Assembly (NCBI GenBank): GCA_022885665.1
Contig: JAGQDJ010000089.1
Location: forward strand, 148,376-212,375
Source of the DNA: Triops longicaudatus
Lineage: Eukaryota > Arthropoda > Branchiopoda > Notostraca > Triopsidae
Length of the DNA stretch: 64,000 bases
Direction: 5' to 3'
Both the position numbers and the translations under genes were made by a program. Under the pieces are notes generated by a model that saw only the letters and a program-made list of their open reading frames with translations, made no database searches and was not told the origin of the DNA. This document shows positions 47,211-60,294 of this stretch, piece by piece. Within the stretch, counting starts at the first letter, position 1; each line of letters opens with the position of its first letter.

Positions 47211-50200
47211 TTAATCACTGTCGTCCAAAGGTTCCACATCTTCATCTGTGGCGTATTCGGATTCTTCCGCCTCTTCCTCGTCTTCCTTTTCATCTTCATC
47301 GGCCAATTCCCATTGTGGATGTTCTGTTGGAATTTCTGCTGCTTCTTTTACGTCCATCTTGATGTCTTTGCATTGGTCCAAGCCCAAATATGAATCAGAG
47401 CGCAGTAAAACAGAAAACGTGTACAATCCGGGCTTCAAAGGCGCAGTAAACCGAAGTGTCAACTCTTCTCGCTCTACGAGATTCGTTACATGATATGGAG
47501 CAGTGAGGAGAAGCTGTTGCTTCCTATCTGCAATATACACCCACCAGTACTCTTGCTTATCCTAGGAAAAAAGAGCCATGGACAAAAACAGTGTAAATAG
47601 TTTTAAATCTTAAATTTACTTTCTTTTAGGATTCAGAACCCTAAAACTAAAAGTGAAAATTCAGAAAACAAATCCAAAACCGTGTTCTAACCTCAGGGAA
47701 AAATGGACAGTGCACACTATGTGAGAGTTTGCTCTTCCCTTCCAGGGCCCTTTCTCTTCTTGTAAGTCTGCTTTGGAATTTCTCCCATTCAGCATCGTCA
47801 TCTTCGGGGGCGGAGTTCACCTCCTAAAAACATTTTAAACATGACATTAGAAGTGAGGTGCTTCACTGCTTTATTTGATAGTAAACAGAGCTATGAGAAT
47901 CATGTTGCGTACACCTGCGAATTTATAAAAATTATTTTTTGGAAAGAAAAATAAAAAATAAAAATATATCCACGAAAATACCTTTTGGTCCTCTTGCGCG
48001 GTTTCTTCTTCATCTTCTGAGGCTTCCGATGCGTCGCTACCTTCACTTTCATCACTGGCTGGTGGTTTGCTATTCTCTTTCGTTTCTTTGGCCTCTTTTG
48101 CGACACTCTTCTGATTGTTTTCTTCCGCTTTCTTGGTCACAGGTTTGGGTGTGGATTTTTTGGCTGGTTTCTTGCTCTTTTTGGCCTTCTTCGCAGGCTT
48201 CCATGCCGGCTTCTTCTTCTCTTCCTCCTTGTCTTCTTTTTCTTCTTCTTGTTCCTCCTCGTCAGCATTGTTGCGGTCTACCTCATCGTCTAGCTGCCCT
48301 TCTTTGTTAAATAAACTACCCAGTGGTTTTCTAAACAATGTAACAGTCACTGTCACAATGGCACCAGCCGTGTAATAAGTAGGATTTTCGTCATCCACGA
48401 CTAAACGGAAGACAAACTGTAATACGATCACATTTCATAAATAGAAGTAGTACCTTCGCATTGCACATGCATCTCTATTGAAGGAATCTTGGCCAGTACT
48501 TTCACCACATCCGAATACTGGTCATCAGTCAAACCTCTCAATACTACTCGCCTGTCGTCTTCTTGCATTCTTGCCAATCCTTCGAGCGTTTTCACGTTAT
48601 GCTGAAAAACAAAAAATCGAGCAATAAATTCTCTTCCCTTCAAGAAAATCAAAGAACACTCTAGGAAACGATTTTATGTTACAAAGTTGATAGCTGATTT
48701 GATGTGTAATAATCTTGAAAAACTCTCAAACGAAAAACAAATCTTACCTTCTTTGATGAAAAGTATTTAAGCATATCTTCTTCTAAATGAGGCAGTTGGA
48801 GCATTGGGCTTTTGTAATCCCATAAAGCTTGTGTAATCATTGCCGAGAGTTTCATACAGCCTTCAATGGTTGACAAACTGGGCATACGGCTAACTGTTAA
48901 AAAAGTATAAAAATTAACAAAATTTAAGGATATGTGACATAATGCCTAAACACATAATGCTAAAAATATTGGAAAATAAGTTACTTCGTCCAGCGTGAGC
49001 TAACATCATAAGCTGTGCTACGCACGTCACCATTTCTTGGAGAAGGAGTGGACATTTACGTATTACAGCTGCGCGATCAATTTCCAATGAATTAGGAGGT
49101 AAAGGGATGCGAGTGAGATGGGCGTGTAGCAGTGCACGGGCTTTCACAGAATACGAAAAGCACAGTGGGCGTTCCTTGTTTTTCTCGTTGAGCTGAGGTA
49201 AGTGCTTCATTAACTGGGGCACTTCGAAGTTGTCCGAAGGTCGCTCATGGATTTCGGGATTATGACGTTTGTGGAACTCTGGCGAAGCCGCCAAGACCAT
49301 TATCGTCCGCTTGAGCACCATATGGGGTGTTTTGTGGAAAAAGTAATAGTACATTTGCGTGGTGTCGAGCAACACTTGCTCGCCCGAATAGCGAATGGAA
49401 CGGTACCACCACGAGCCTACCGCGACGGGCAAAGCGACCATGAAAACCAATGCATACACCCCGAGCACCTGTTTCATTGAACGAATTCATTGTTCACATA
49501 CCAATTTTATTTCTTTTCCGAAGCATAAACTTATATTGTTACCCAAATGGCGTTTTCTTTCTCAACAATCCAGGAAGGTAACGCAATGCCGAACATGGTA
49601 GCGGAAGGGCCATCGGGATTTCCGTACAATTCCCAATTGCGTCTTGCTGTTTCGTCTGTTAGCGCTTCGTAAGCCTTGGTTAACTTCATGAAGGTTTTTT
49701 CGTCTCCCGTTTCCTTGTCAGGATGGTAAATCAGCGACAATTTACGATACGCTTTCTTGATATCAGCTGTTGATGTTCCCTGTAGAGAAAAAATCGTTAA
49801 TTTCTGCTGTGAAATAAGTAGTCGACAATCTTACCGGATCCACCTGTAGGATTTCATACGGATCAAAGTTGGCATACTCGTAGTCAAACTGTGTGGTTTT
49901 GTACGCAACGTACGCAAATAACATCCACCCCAATACTAAACCAATCCGCCTGCAGAGAAAGAAATAAAAATTATGAACATACTGGACAAAATAAATGATG
50001 TAAAACAAGTAACAAAATACGAATAAATATTGCAAAAGTAGTTATCGGCAAAAAAACTGAAATGAACCATGTAGCTAAAATGCATCTAAAATTGTTGCAA
50101 TATACACATTATACACAACTACATGAACAATACTCACCATTGAAAGCAATCTCACAACTTTGGCAAATTACACCTTTTATTTAATTAACTCCTAGCACGT

Positions 50201-51649
50201 TGTTTATGTATGAAAATAATGTTAAATTACTTTATGAATTTCTATAACAACTGTTCATTTTTTGGTAAACACGTTTTAATACGTCTGTTAACGTGCAGCG
50301 GTGTTACGATTAAGCTAAACGAATATAACATCTGATTTTTTTATATACATTTTTTTTAAGATAAAACACAATGTGTAGGTTAGAGTGTTTCTTTTTTTTC
50401 CGTATCCATGTTTAACAAATGCACATAAACTAGAGCCGTTAAACTTTCGATGCTAACATAAAGCAAGAATTAGCCTAAAGTGTGCAGCATATTTCAGGTA
50501 TCAATGTTGGCCTAAGGTAAATCACGTCCTAAAGGCATCTTACGGTTTCGGTTGAGCAGGAGTGCTGAAATCCGGCTTCTTCTCTCTCCCTACTTTACTA
50601 CCCTGAGTTGAATTCGCTGGCATTGCGTTCAGCATGCATAATGCACCTATTACATGCTTCTCTCACCGCAGCTTCTCGCATGAAGCTCTACCCGAGACAG
50701 GGTATGAGAGAATCCGAAATACAAGAAATGAGAAGCTTTTGGCAGTGCTTATGAATTTTAAATTCCTTGCTCAGGTCACATTCGAACACACAGCCTTTGT
50801 CTGTGGCATATGAACAACTTTAAAATTACTTATAAATTCAGAAAAAAGCTGTCAAAATGTCGTATCACTATAAAAGGCTTAATTGTTATTTTTTCACGCA
50901 TCATTTACGTTATATTGTGGAGACACTGCCGCGATATTCCTAAAAAAAAATCGTACATAGTAAACCTTGCAGTTTTTTTTAAGAATTTTCCTGTAAGATA
51001 AATGTGTTTTTCTGCGTTATCACGAAACCTAAGTTTCATACGAGAACCATATCGCTCAAATTTTTGCAACGTGTTAAGTAGTAGATGTTTACTAAGTCCT
51101 GTAGATTTTGTCGAAAAAGAGCTTTTCTTGGTGCGAAATAACCGCAGTACAGGATGAAAGTGCAAGTACAGAATTAGAAGAATTCCCAACTTAATTTAAT
51201 CCCTAAACAATGACAGTTTGCATCGAAAACAACTTATCCTGTCCCGAAGAAATTTGGAGTAATACAATGACAGCAACATGAAATCGAAAAGACATAGTTG
51301 AATTGTTTTCTACACAATTAAGAAGGACTTACACAATAACAGCTTTCGTACTGATCCAGGGCTCTGAATGTTTAAGCCGGGCATGTTTAGCTATACAATG
51401 TTCGCAATGACAATCTTTTTTCCGCAGTTCAGCATCTACGAAAAACAGAAATAAATTAACTCAAATAATTATTATATATCCACACTTGCAAACATTGATG
51501 CAATTATTTATTAATGTTTACTTACCATCTTTCTTTTTTCTCGGCCACCAGATATATGTTGTGGGAATGAGCACTAAAGCTAAGAAAGATAGCAGAAAAT
51601 AGAAGAATGTGCTTCCACTTTCATCGTATTGAAATTTTTGGCCGGCCAT
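47211..51649 (-). CDS. SEC63: Translocation protein Sec63 (ER J-domain protein)
   Basis: Ten exons in transcript order: 51649-51526, 51435-51333, 49949-49835, 49779-49543, 49468-48985, 48893-48748, 48601-48454, 48400-47982, 47823-47692, 47561-47211; 752 aa (human 760). Sec63 works with Sec61/Sec62 in ER protein import and recruits BiP through its lumenal J domain. Features: MAGQKFQYDESGSTFFYF start, membrane segments at about 14-34, 75-95 and 194-215, a J domain with HPD at 133-135, GNPDGPSATMFGIALPSWIV, WWYRSIRYSGEQ, a Brl domain, a long Lys/Glu-rich low-complexity segment, a second Brl part (DKQEYWWVYIADRKQQ, YLGLDQCKDIKM) and an acidic tail (EPLDDSD). At 48401 the acceptor CCGTTTAG restores QCEVVDDE; a stronger-looking one 16 nt upstream breaks frame. 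Intron 49950-51332 (1.4 kb) shows nothing recognisable. Confidence 0.95.
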
Positions 51650-52547
51650 GTCGTTTGTATAAACTTAAATAAAAAACGAAAAAAACCTTCACGGAATAAA
51701 TCAAAGGTACAAGTACGAAATCCAAATCAACACCTTTACAATTTCCCCAAGAAAGGTAACTGACCTCTCTCTATGCAACAGAAGCGTCATGCAGCGTTCG
51801 GCGATTCAACTTCTGATACTATTCAGCTTGTTTGAAGCAACGTTTGAATCTTGCCTACTGACCGTATAGTGACGCTATGGTAGTTACACACAGCTCTTGT
51901 GGCGATAAGACGCGACTAGGTACGCTTAACTGCTATTCATCTTTTCCGTTGGTCTACTTTTTTAGGTCCGGTACACCTAGAAAAGGTCTGACATGGACCT
52001 TTTCTAGCATGTTTTGCCTAGTGCATGCAGTTGTAGTAGGTTCCTACTACCGCTTTTGACCCTTGGTCCAGTATTTTTTTAGGTAGCCTTGCTGTAGTCT
52101 TTTCTTCCTGAGCCGTATTTCTGTTTAAAGCTGGCTAGTTGCTACGATACATTAGATGACGTGTTAATGATCTAAACTATTTCATTTTGTATCTTCTTTA
52201 AATAATTCAGTAATCCAATTTTCTTTTTATTCTAAATGAAATAAAAATAATCTGTTCCGCAATCAACGTTTTGTAAATTTTCAAAGATTCGTGACAACGA
52301 CGGGCAAACTTAGCTCCACCCCCCAACGGCTTCAAATTTTGAATTATTGTGTGAGCACGGCACACTGGTTGCCTGCAGTGAATGTTACAGTAAATTATAG
52401 TTAAAACTTAGAAAAAGCTACTTAAGATCGTCTTGTATCTGGAGCTGCATAGCGCGGAACTCTAAGGTAGTGCACGTAAAATATTTATTGACAATCTTTT
52501 CAGTGAGAAGTAACACTACAATATTTTTCTTATTGTTCAGGTTAACA
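51650..52547. promoter_or_regulatory. Divergent upstream region of SEC63 and the kinesin gene
   Basis: 898 bp between head-to-head start codons. It must contain both promoters. It includes two palindromes (51977-52007 and 52033-52050). A pyrimidine-rich acceptor ending TATTGTTCAG at 52540, just before the kinesin ATG, suggests a noncoding first exon upstream. Confidence 0.55.
51977..52050. repeat. Two adjacent inverted repeats in the divergent promoter region
   Basis: CTAGAAAAGGTC at 51977-51988 and GACCTTTTCTAG at 51996-52007 form a perfect 12 bp inverted repeat with a 7 nt spacer. GTAGTAGG TT CCTACTAC at 52033-52050 is a perfect 8 bp inverted repeat with a 2 nt spacer. These could be dimeric factor sites or the ends of a small element. 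Confidence 0.8.
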
Positions 52548-55500
52548 ATGGACTTTTCCGCGCTGGCTCGTAGCTCCTACTTGGGCCGCGGAAGTATCAT
52601 TCCAGGTTTAAGGCAGAAATTATCGAATACAGACAATGACCCGTCAAGTTCAAGGCAGAGGTGGACAAACGTATTCAGCGACTGTAAACGCAATTTGGAG
52701 TTGGACTTTCAAGAGCTCGACTCTCTGGAGAACATTAAGGTATACGTACGCGTCAAGCCCCTTGGTGAAGAAAAAGAATCAATCTTAGACGTGGAGCAAA
52801 ACGTCGTTACTGTTTTACCATGCAAAGACTCAACCGCGTTCAAGAATCTGACACATTCATCTGCTGCGGCAAAATCAATGTCACAGAAGTAATGTCATTT
52901 AAAAAAATTTTTTTAGTAAGATCTAATAATTTTCTCTTTGTTATTGTAAGGTTCACATTCACCCGCGTGTTTGGACCAGATTGTACACAAGAGCAATTAT
53001 TTGAGTCAGCGATTTTGGACCAATTGAAGGATTTTTTGCTGGGCCAGAATGCCCTTTTGTTCACGTATGGAGCAACCAGCGCTGGCAAGACTTACACAAT
53101 GCAAGGCCGAGGCAAAGATGCCGGAATTTTGCCTCGTTCTCTGGATGTAATTTTTAATAGTTTGGAAGGGTGGCTTTTGCCGCGAGCAACTATCAAACCT
53201 ACACAACACCTAAGTTTTGTCAAACTTACGGAGCCGGAAATCTATGAAGAAGAAGAAGAGCGTGATGTTATTTTGCACCATGAGGATTGGAAAGGGTCGC
53301 AAAGCTCGCTCAGCTCTCGTTGTGGCAAAGGCAGTCGTGTAAATTTGTCAGGTATTTATTGTAACTGTAAGCCATGTGTCGGTTTTAATAGTAAAAAAAA
53401 AATCTGCTCGCAGCGAATAATTGGCGATCAGACTTAGAGTTTCGCACCCGTGATGGACACCGTGTCCCCTTAAGTTGCAGTGAAGATGTTTATTACTCAG
53501 TCTGGGTCTCGTACGCCGAGATCTACAACGAAAACATCCATGATTTGCTTGATAAGGGTGAAGCTATGGCGCAGCGTGGCAAATTCACCCGCCCGGTGCT
53601 GAAGTTGGCAGAAGACACGTCAGGAAACCAGTATGTTAAAGGTAGTGTATATTTCTACCCTCGATTATGATGTAGTTTATTTACGGTGGTTTGTATGCAA
53701 ACGTTGATCGACATTTCGTCAAGGCGAAAGACTTACCCTTGCGGTTGTAGAGAACATAGTAAAATTTCGAGAGCTGTTCAGTGGTCTATTCCGGTCTACA
53801 TCTCTTAAACGATGAGTTCATTGTCACTTTTTGTGTAATGAAACTTTTCTTGTTTTTTATTCTTATTCAACAGGACTTAAGCAAGTTTGCGTGCGATCCG
53901 CTGATGACGCCTTACGCGTTTTACAGTATGGTCAAGAAAATTTGCATTTTGCTGCTACCAAACTGAACCAAACCAGTTCTCGTTCCCATTGTATTTTCAC
54001 CGTGCGTATTGTACAAGTCGCTGATCCGAAGAATCCACACGTTGCCCGTGTTAATATGTAAGTCGTTGTGGCCTGAAAGGTTCATTGCATCCGATTAATG
54101 GCAATCATTTTAACACTGAAAAGTTAGTTTGTGTGCGGATATTTTACCGTAGTTCCTTTTTATATTAAACTGTGTAATTTTAACCTAGATTTGCGTTAAT
54201 GACCGTTTCACAGCAATAGGCGCAAGCCAGGCGTAGCTAATATAAACGAATTCTTATTGATTTTTTATTTTTTATTTTAATGTTTCTTTTTAGATACTCT
54301 GGTAGATTACGGTCTTTTCTCTGTCGGCGTTTTTTTTTTACGAATAATACTGGGTGTTTACGTCTGAAACCATCCTCCGTAGACGATAAGCTCTCGTAGT
54401 GTATGCAAAATTCTGTTTACTTTTCAGAATAGTGTAGCCGTATTATTAGCTTTTTTTCTGAGTTTGATCCAGTGCCTTTTCTCTCCTGATATTCCAATTT
54501 GTTTATACATGGTACACCTTACCGTTTGTTTAATTTTCTTCCTTTTATAACTGACAGGATGTCTTTCTGCGATTTGGCTGGTTTGGAGCGTGCATCGAAA
54601 ACGCAGAGCCGCGGTGAAAGACTGAAAGAAGCTAGTAATATCAACAGCTCGTTGCTAGTGTTGGGTCGGTGCCTGGACGCTTTAAGGCACAATGCTACCC
54701 ACAAAGACCGGGTGTTGGTGCCGTACCGCGAAGCTAAGCTGACGCGGCTATTTCAATCCTTCCTCCTGGGTCAAGGCAAAGCTTGCGTCTTGGTGAATGT
54801 TGCACAAGAACCTATATTATGTGACGAAACTTTGCAAGTCCTACGGTTCGGTGCCTTGGCCAAAGAATTAGTCGTCAACGTCAACCGCGAGTCCGAGGCT
54901 GCGTTCCAGCTGCCCTTAAACCACCAAAACTCGCGGAGTTCTCGGTTCTCGCAGCTCGTGAGGCGCAGCTTGTCCCGCTTTTCCAAATCGGGGCGAGAAT
55001 CTTCCAATCGCAACCAGTTAACTTCCTTCTTAAGTACGTTTGTTTGATTGCATATGAGCATGTGCTTCAAAGTGACATTTTTATTGATTGCATTTCCTTG
55101 TTTTTGTGACATTTATAGACGGTGAAGGCTTTGAAAACGCTTCCATTTTGGAAGCCGACGAAGATGAGGATGCCGACGCTGATGGATACGCGGTATTTTT
55201 AAAAGAAATATTGAAGGGAAATTTCCTGATATGTTATATTGGTTTCAGCCTTTAATTGAATTGATCGAAAAACTTAAAAATGAACTTATCCAAGAACGCC
55301 GGGAGAAACTTACAATAGAATCACGACTTCGTGAAGAATTGTGTGATCAATTCGCGAATCAGCTCGTCAAAGTGGAAGAATCCTGGGCGTGAGTTTTTTT
55401 TTTTTTTTTTTTTTTTTTCACTTTTAACTTTACGTGAAGCTTTGGTGGTACCCCTCAAGAATATTAAAATTTTAATGTCGTTTTTTGTTTATTCTATTAA

Positions 55501-57838
55501 CGTAATTTTTCGGAATGTCGCAGTCTTCATCGACTCCACTTCACTATTTTTAGATTTAATGCAGTTTTAGTTTTTGTTGTATTTGGTTTGGCTCTTCTTC
55601 AGCCATCAAATCAGTAGCTCACATTGTCCTGTGCATATTGTAGATGCTATTTTAAATAACATATTTATTTTCGATTTTCTTTATTCTTTGGTTCATTTGC
55701 AATTTGTGATTTTCTATTTTTACAGTAAGCGCTTGAAAGAAACTCAGGAGCGCCAGGAGAACTTGGCCGAAGAGCGCATTAATCTGTTGACGAAATCTGT
55801 CAAAAAAATGAAGCGCCGCCGTTACGATGATGAGGATGAAGACTTTCAAGATGTCGTTTATCAGTTAAAAGATGATTTACACGACACTCAGGTAGTTTTG
55901 TCTTAACTTTGGCATATTTTCGAGGAGCGTAATTGAACTAAATACTGTGTAGATCAAATTGGGAGACGCTGAAGACGAGATACTGGCCCTACGTGCAGCT
56001 CTTAAACGTAGCGCCGATGTCGCTCAACAAGCACAAGAAGAAAAGACTCGGCTTCAGTTCCAGCTTGCAACTTGCCATTCCATTTCTGAAGAGACAGAAA
56101 GTGCTGTGTCTAATGCTAAAATCCGAGTAAGTATATGTGCGTTAATTTTTTTTCTTTAAATTCTAATTGCAAAGCTATGATCTTTGCTGTGATGTATTGT
56201 TGTATTCCCTGCTCTTTCAACACGTACATCTACTTTAACTCTTTCTCTTTTTTCTCTCATCCCTCTTTCTTGATTCTTCTCTTGCTTCCACACAACTCCA
56301 TTGACTTTTTCAAACCTGTCTTGTCAACTCGCTTCCGTCTTCACCGGCAACTTCCTTCCAGACAATCTCGTATTGCTAACGTTGAGAGTCAAGGGTGACT
56401 CCTTTGCTGGGCAATCGAGTTGCTAGTTTCTTGAAAATGCGGGCTTGGCACACAGGAAATCCACTCGCAAAATAGGGACACGCCACAGAATTGAATCATG
56501 AATTGTAATGTAATGGTCGCCCAGTACCTTCTACGTACATGCCTCGTTACTGAAATATTCCCACATCAGTTCCTGCATTTCTTTTCCGAAAAAAAAGTTA
56601 TAATCCTTAATGTGCACTATATAACACCTTTAAATTTACCAATAGGAATATGAACAACTACTAAGTGACGCAGCCGAAGAATACATAAAAGGACAAGCCT
56701 GCAGGGAAGAACTTCTTCGTGAATTAGACCAGAAGAACCAGCTGCTCTTGCAAAAGGTAATGCCATTACTCCAGATCAAATCAACTGATTTCACATCAAA
56801 TAAAACTCCACGAAGGAAAAATGAGTTAAGACACAGAAAATCCAGTTTAGAACTCTCGCTGTGTCCAGCGCGTTCCTCTCGTATTCATTGATTTTAGTCA
56901 TGTTTCCTACTTCTTGAGTCTATAATGCAACAAAGGCCTAATATGATTAGCGGCATTACGACGATTTGTGTCTGCTGTTTAAATGTATAAAAGTAGTGCA
57001 GTCTGCCTGTATCGGATGCAACAGCTTTTTAAAAACAGTAGTAAGACATTCAAAATTAGCGTCCTATACGAACACATACCTGGTAATAAGCAGTCTCTCG
57101 ATCACATCTTCTCATTTAAGAGTTGGTTAATTTTTAGAATAGTTTGTTTTAGCACAGATGCGTACTAATTTCAAATAATTTAAAGAGTACTTCGTTATTA
57201 AATTAATGGGCTTTCTGTTTTTCTAGGCCGATTTGGTAGAGGATATGGAGACACAGTTGAAGGAATGTGGTATTCTTTTGAGCAACATGACGAGTCAGTT
57301 GAATGAGAAAGAAGAAATGTGCCATCTTGGCGAGGAAAAAATGGCAAAGTTGGAACACAGGGTAAAGGAATTAGAAGCTGAAAAGAAAGAGTTGCAGTGC
57401 TTAGCTGATACGCTACGTGAACACCAGACTTCCAACAATAGCAAGAATGCCGGTGATGCCACGTTTTACCAAGATTTGTACGAGGAAAACGAGCGGAAAT
57501 TGTTGGCTGCTGAATCCGTAAGATCTTTTGTGTTCTATAATTTTTTAATAGGGTTATTAACGTTTTCCAATAGGAACTTGCTCGCAAGGATGATCTTATC
57601 ACTGCCTTGGAGAAGAAAAACGCCAGTTTGAAAGAAGATTTGAAAGGTGTACAAGAAGATCTGGAATTCTGTAAGATTCAGCTCAAAACGCAAGAAGAAG
57701 TTCTACACGTAGGTTAAATTCGTAAAACAACTTTCTTTTACTTTTAGATATTATCGTTTTTTATGCATTTTTATTTGCTTATTTTTTCTGTCGCAGAATT
57801 ACATGTTTTATCGAGATTTTTCTTAATTTTATTTATTT

Positions 57839-57869
<31 letters not shown>

Positions 57870-59906
57870 TTTTTTTTATTTTATTTTTTTTTTTTTTGGT
57901 AGGAATCACAGGAAGACACCAATATGGAAATCTTCAAGATCGAAATCCATAACTTGGAACAAGAAAAGGAAGAACTGTGTCTGGAAATCGCTTCGTTGAA
58001 GAAGGAGTTATTGGATTCGCATGGGCAGCTAAGTCGCGTCCCGGAGATGGAGCATTTGCTAGACTCTCTAAAGGAAGAACTTCAGGCTTGCAAACGTGAC
58101 TTGGAGCTCCAGTCACTTGAACAAGCAGATCACGCAGACACTGAGTCCGAATTGCGCAGGGAGCTGCAAACGGCCCAAAAAGAAGCCGAAGCTCTTCGTA
58201 GCAGCTTGGAAGCTTTTGACAAGACCGCTCACGATTTAACAGACAAGATTAGTCAAGTTGAAGCCGAGCGCAATATCCTCGAATTGGCGTTGGCTAGTGC
58301 CCGTACCCGAATTGCGGGCCAAGAAGCACAAATGGACTCCAAACGTGATATACAGCTTGCGCAGTTGGAGAAAGCATTGGCTGAAAAGGACAAGGAACTC
58401 GAAGAAGCCCGTATTCAGATTGTCAATTTTCAAGTCCAGTTGTCGGACGCTGAAAAGGAAGCTAAAGCGCAGGCGCACAAGCTTACTTCTGTACAAGACG
58501 AATTAACGGCCCTTACAACGAAAGTTGAGCTCTCGGAAGTTGGGCTAAAATCGTTGCAGACCGAAAAGCACGCTCTTGAGCAGGATTTGGAAGAACAAAT
58601 TAACAAGGTGTCCAATAATGGGGAAGAACTTAAAACTATTGAAAAGAAAGTTGAATCCTTGGAAGTTGCTCTGCAATCTGTGCAAGCCGAAAAGGACGCC
58701 TTGGTGAAAAGTCTAGAAGAACAAAACCAGATGTCGTCGAAGGAAAAGGAGGAAATTAAAGACCTTTACAAGAAGGTTGAAAGCTTAGAGGCTGCCTTGA
58801 AAGCATTGCAGATCGAAAAAGACAAACAGGAGAAAACTTTGGAGAGATACATGAAAGATTGCGTGAAGGTCCGCCAAGCTTGCACTGACCTCGAAACTCA
58901 AGCGTTGGACTACCAAAGCAAGATTCAAGAGCTCGAGAAGGCTTTGAAAGATCGTCTAACCTTATTAGAGAGGGCTCAGCTAGATGTGCGACGGGCAGAA
59001 GAACGCTGCGAAACTGAACGGGATATCGTGACTGCGCGGGATCTAGAAATACAGCGACTCCAAGTTGAGCTGAAGAAAGTGTTGTCCTGCAAAGTTAGGC
59101 CAAGTATTTCTGAGCCCGTTGTGGCCAGATCAGATACGACGGACAGTTCTAAGGTCTCGCAGGTGGAGTCTACCGTTAGTCAATCTGGAGAGGATAACGA
59201 AGAAAATATCGAGCCAGAAACCAAGCCCACGAAGGCCAAAACCAGAACGCGAGCTGTTCCCAGCGGAGAACCTGTTGCTGCACCTCCGAGTGTTCGTAAA
59301 TCGTCAAGGAAAGCAAAGGCCGCTAAAAAGTTCTACGATGACGACGATGAAGAGGATGATTTATTTACGTAAGTTATTACCCTATCTCCCTTTAAAGTGT
59401 TTATGTATTCATTATTCTTAATATATGTCCTTGGCTATTTATCGGTTAAAGAATGTACAGTTGAAATTTTTTTATCTAGTTCCAGGCGTATGACATCAAG
59501 TACTAAAACGGGGCGTGCAACAAGATTGACTACATTGCGTGCTGTAGTGCCTGATAGTGACGAAAATGAAGACGACGATGACTTTATCCCTGAGAAACCC
59601 AAGAGGTCGACAAGGAAGAAGCAATCAGCACGCAGTGATGATCACGATGACGAGGAGGAATCAACAGTAGCAGCTGTCAGCAGAAAGGCGTCTTCAAGGA
59701 AAAAGTTACCTCTTGCGGGTAAAAGCCTAGAGACGTTCACGGAACCTTTACTGATACCAGCAGAAGTAAGTTATGAAAAATAAAATTACGAGAAAACCTT
59801 GGAAAAGTTAGTTTATGATACTAATGTTAAGGTTCAATTGTAGGAGAAAAATGAAGAGGTGGTTACAAAATCAGCCAAACGCGGAAGACGCAAAGTGTGC
59901 CAATGA
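52548..59906 (+). CDS. KIF20: Kinesin-6 family motor, KIF20-like
   Basis: Fifteen coding exons: 52548-52888, 52951-53351, 53414-53641, 53874-54057, 54558-55033, 55119-55192, 55249-55388, 55726-55891, 55953-56126, 56646-56756, 57227-57517, 57574-57708, 57903-59368, 59480-59765, 59844-59906; 1511 aa, all phases consistent. The N-terminal motor starts near 66 (IKVYVRVKPL), with P-loop GATSAGKT (154-161), switch I NQTSSRSH (355-362) and switch II DLAGLE (390-395). A long insert between 190 and 250, including IYEEEEERD, lies where kinesin-6 members have an expanded loop 6. After the motor comes a basic/Ser stretch, then a very long coiled coil (about 560-1370), and a basic and acidic patchy tail with AT-hook-like RKSSRK and RGRRKV. 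KIF20A/B act at the central spindle in cytokinesis. Length lies between KIF20A (890) and KIF20B (1820). AATAAA is at 60025. Confidence 0.88.
55394..55418 (+). repeat. 25-nt poly(T) tract just after a donor site
   Basis: Starts 5 nt into the kinesin intron 55389-55725, directly behind the donor GTGAG. A T-rich stretch at this place can bind TIA1-type factors; here it may simply be slippage. Confidence 0.85.
57830..57897 (+). repeat. (ATTT)n microsatellite and poly(T)
   Basis: About ten ATTT units run to 57872 and continue as an almost pure T tract that ends at the acceptor of the largest kinesin exon (57903). It is intronic and probably doubles as the polypyrimidine tract. Confidence 0.9.
58521..58856 (+). 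repeat. Coding 126 bp tandem repeat (42 residues, six heptads) in the kinesin coiled coil
   Basis: Three in-register units start at 58521, 58647 and 58773. They begin KVELSEVGLKSLQTEKHALE, KVESLEVALQSVQAEKDALV and KVESLEAALKALQIEKDKQE. The spacing of 126 bp is exact between all three, and the third unit fades after about 28 residues. Confidence 0.85.
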
Positions 59907-60294
59907 TAATGTGCCCCTTTCATACTTTTTTCATGTGTAAAATTCCATTTTTTTTACGTTTTATAACATGTATTTGATACTAGGCATTCGTACTACTGAG
60001 AAATATTTCTTGCTTCTCTGCCTTAATAAACTGTACCTTCTGTCTTTTAATTCTTTCGTTACGATGGAACTTTTCGTGCGTGTGTATTCAGAATACGGTT
60101 ACTTTGAATGCATTTTTGACGCCATATGCTTTAGAATATGCTTTCTCGGGTAATGGGTGTTTAAAACACCTGTACACTCCAATGTAGATTGAAGTTTCGT
60201 GAACTGAACTACGCGCGCTTTCAGAACACGTGCTTTGACTATCCGCTTGTAAATAATAGCAGCACTGTCGCAACGTGGTCAAGATAGTGAAAAA
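59907..60294. other. Intergenic, kinesin to TRMT2B-like gene
   Basis: 388 bp with the kinesin AATAAA at 60025-60030, followed by the presumed TRMT2B promoter. A 61-codon frame at 59968-60153 has no protein-like features. Confidence 0.5.
60025..60030 (+). terminator. Poly(A) signal of the kinesin gene
   Basis: AATAAA 119 nt past the TGA stop. Confidence 0.5.

Noticed and set aside
48401..48419. Stronger-looking acceptor upstream of SEC63 exon 8
   Set aside because: It breaks the reading frame; the acceptor at 48401 gives QCEVVDDENP, which matches the family.
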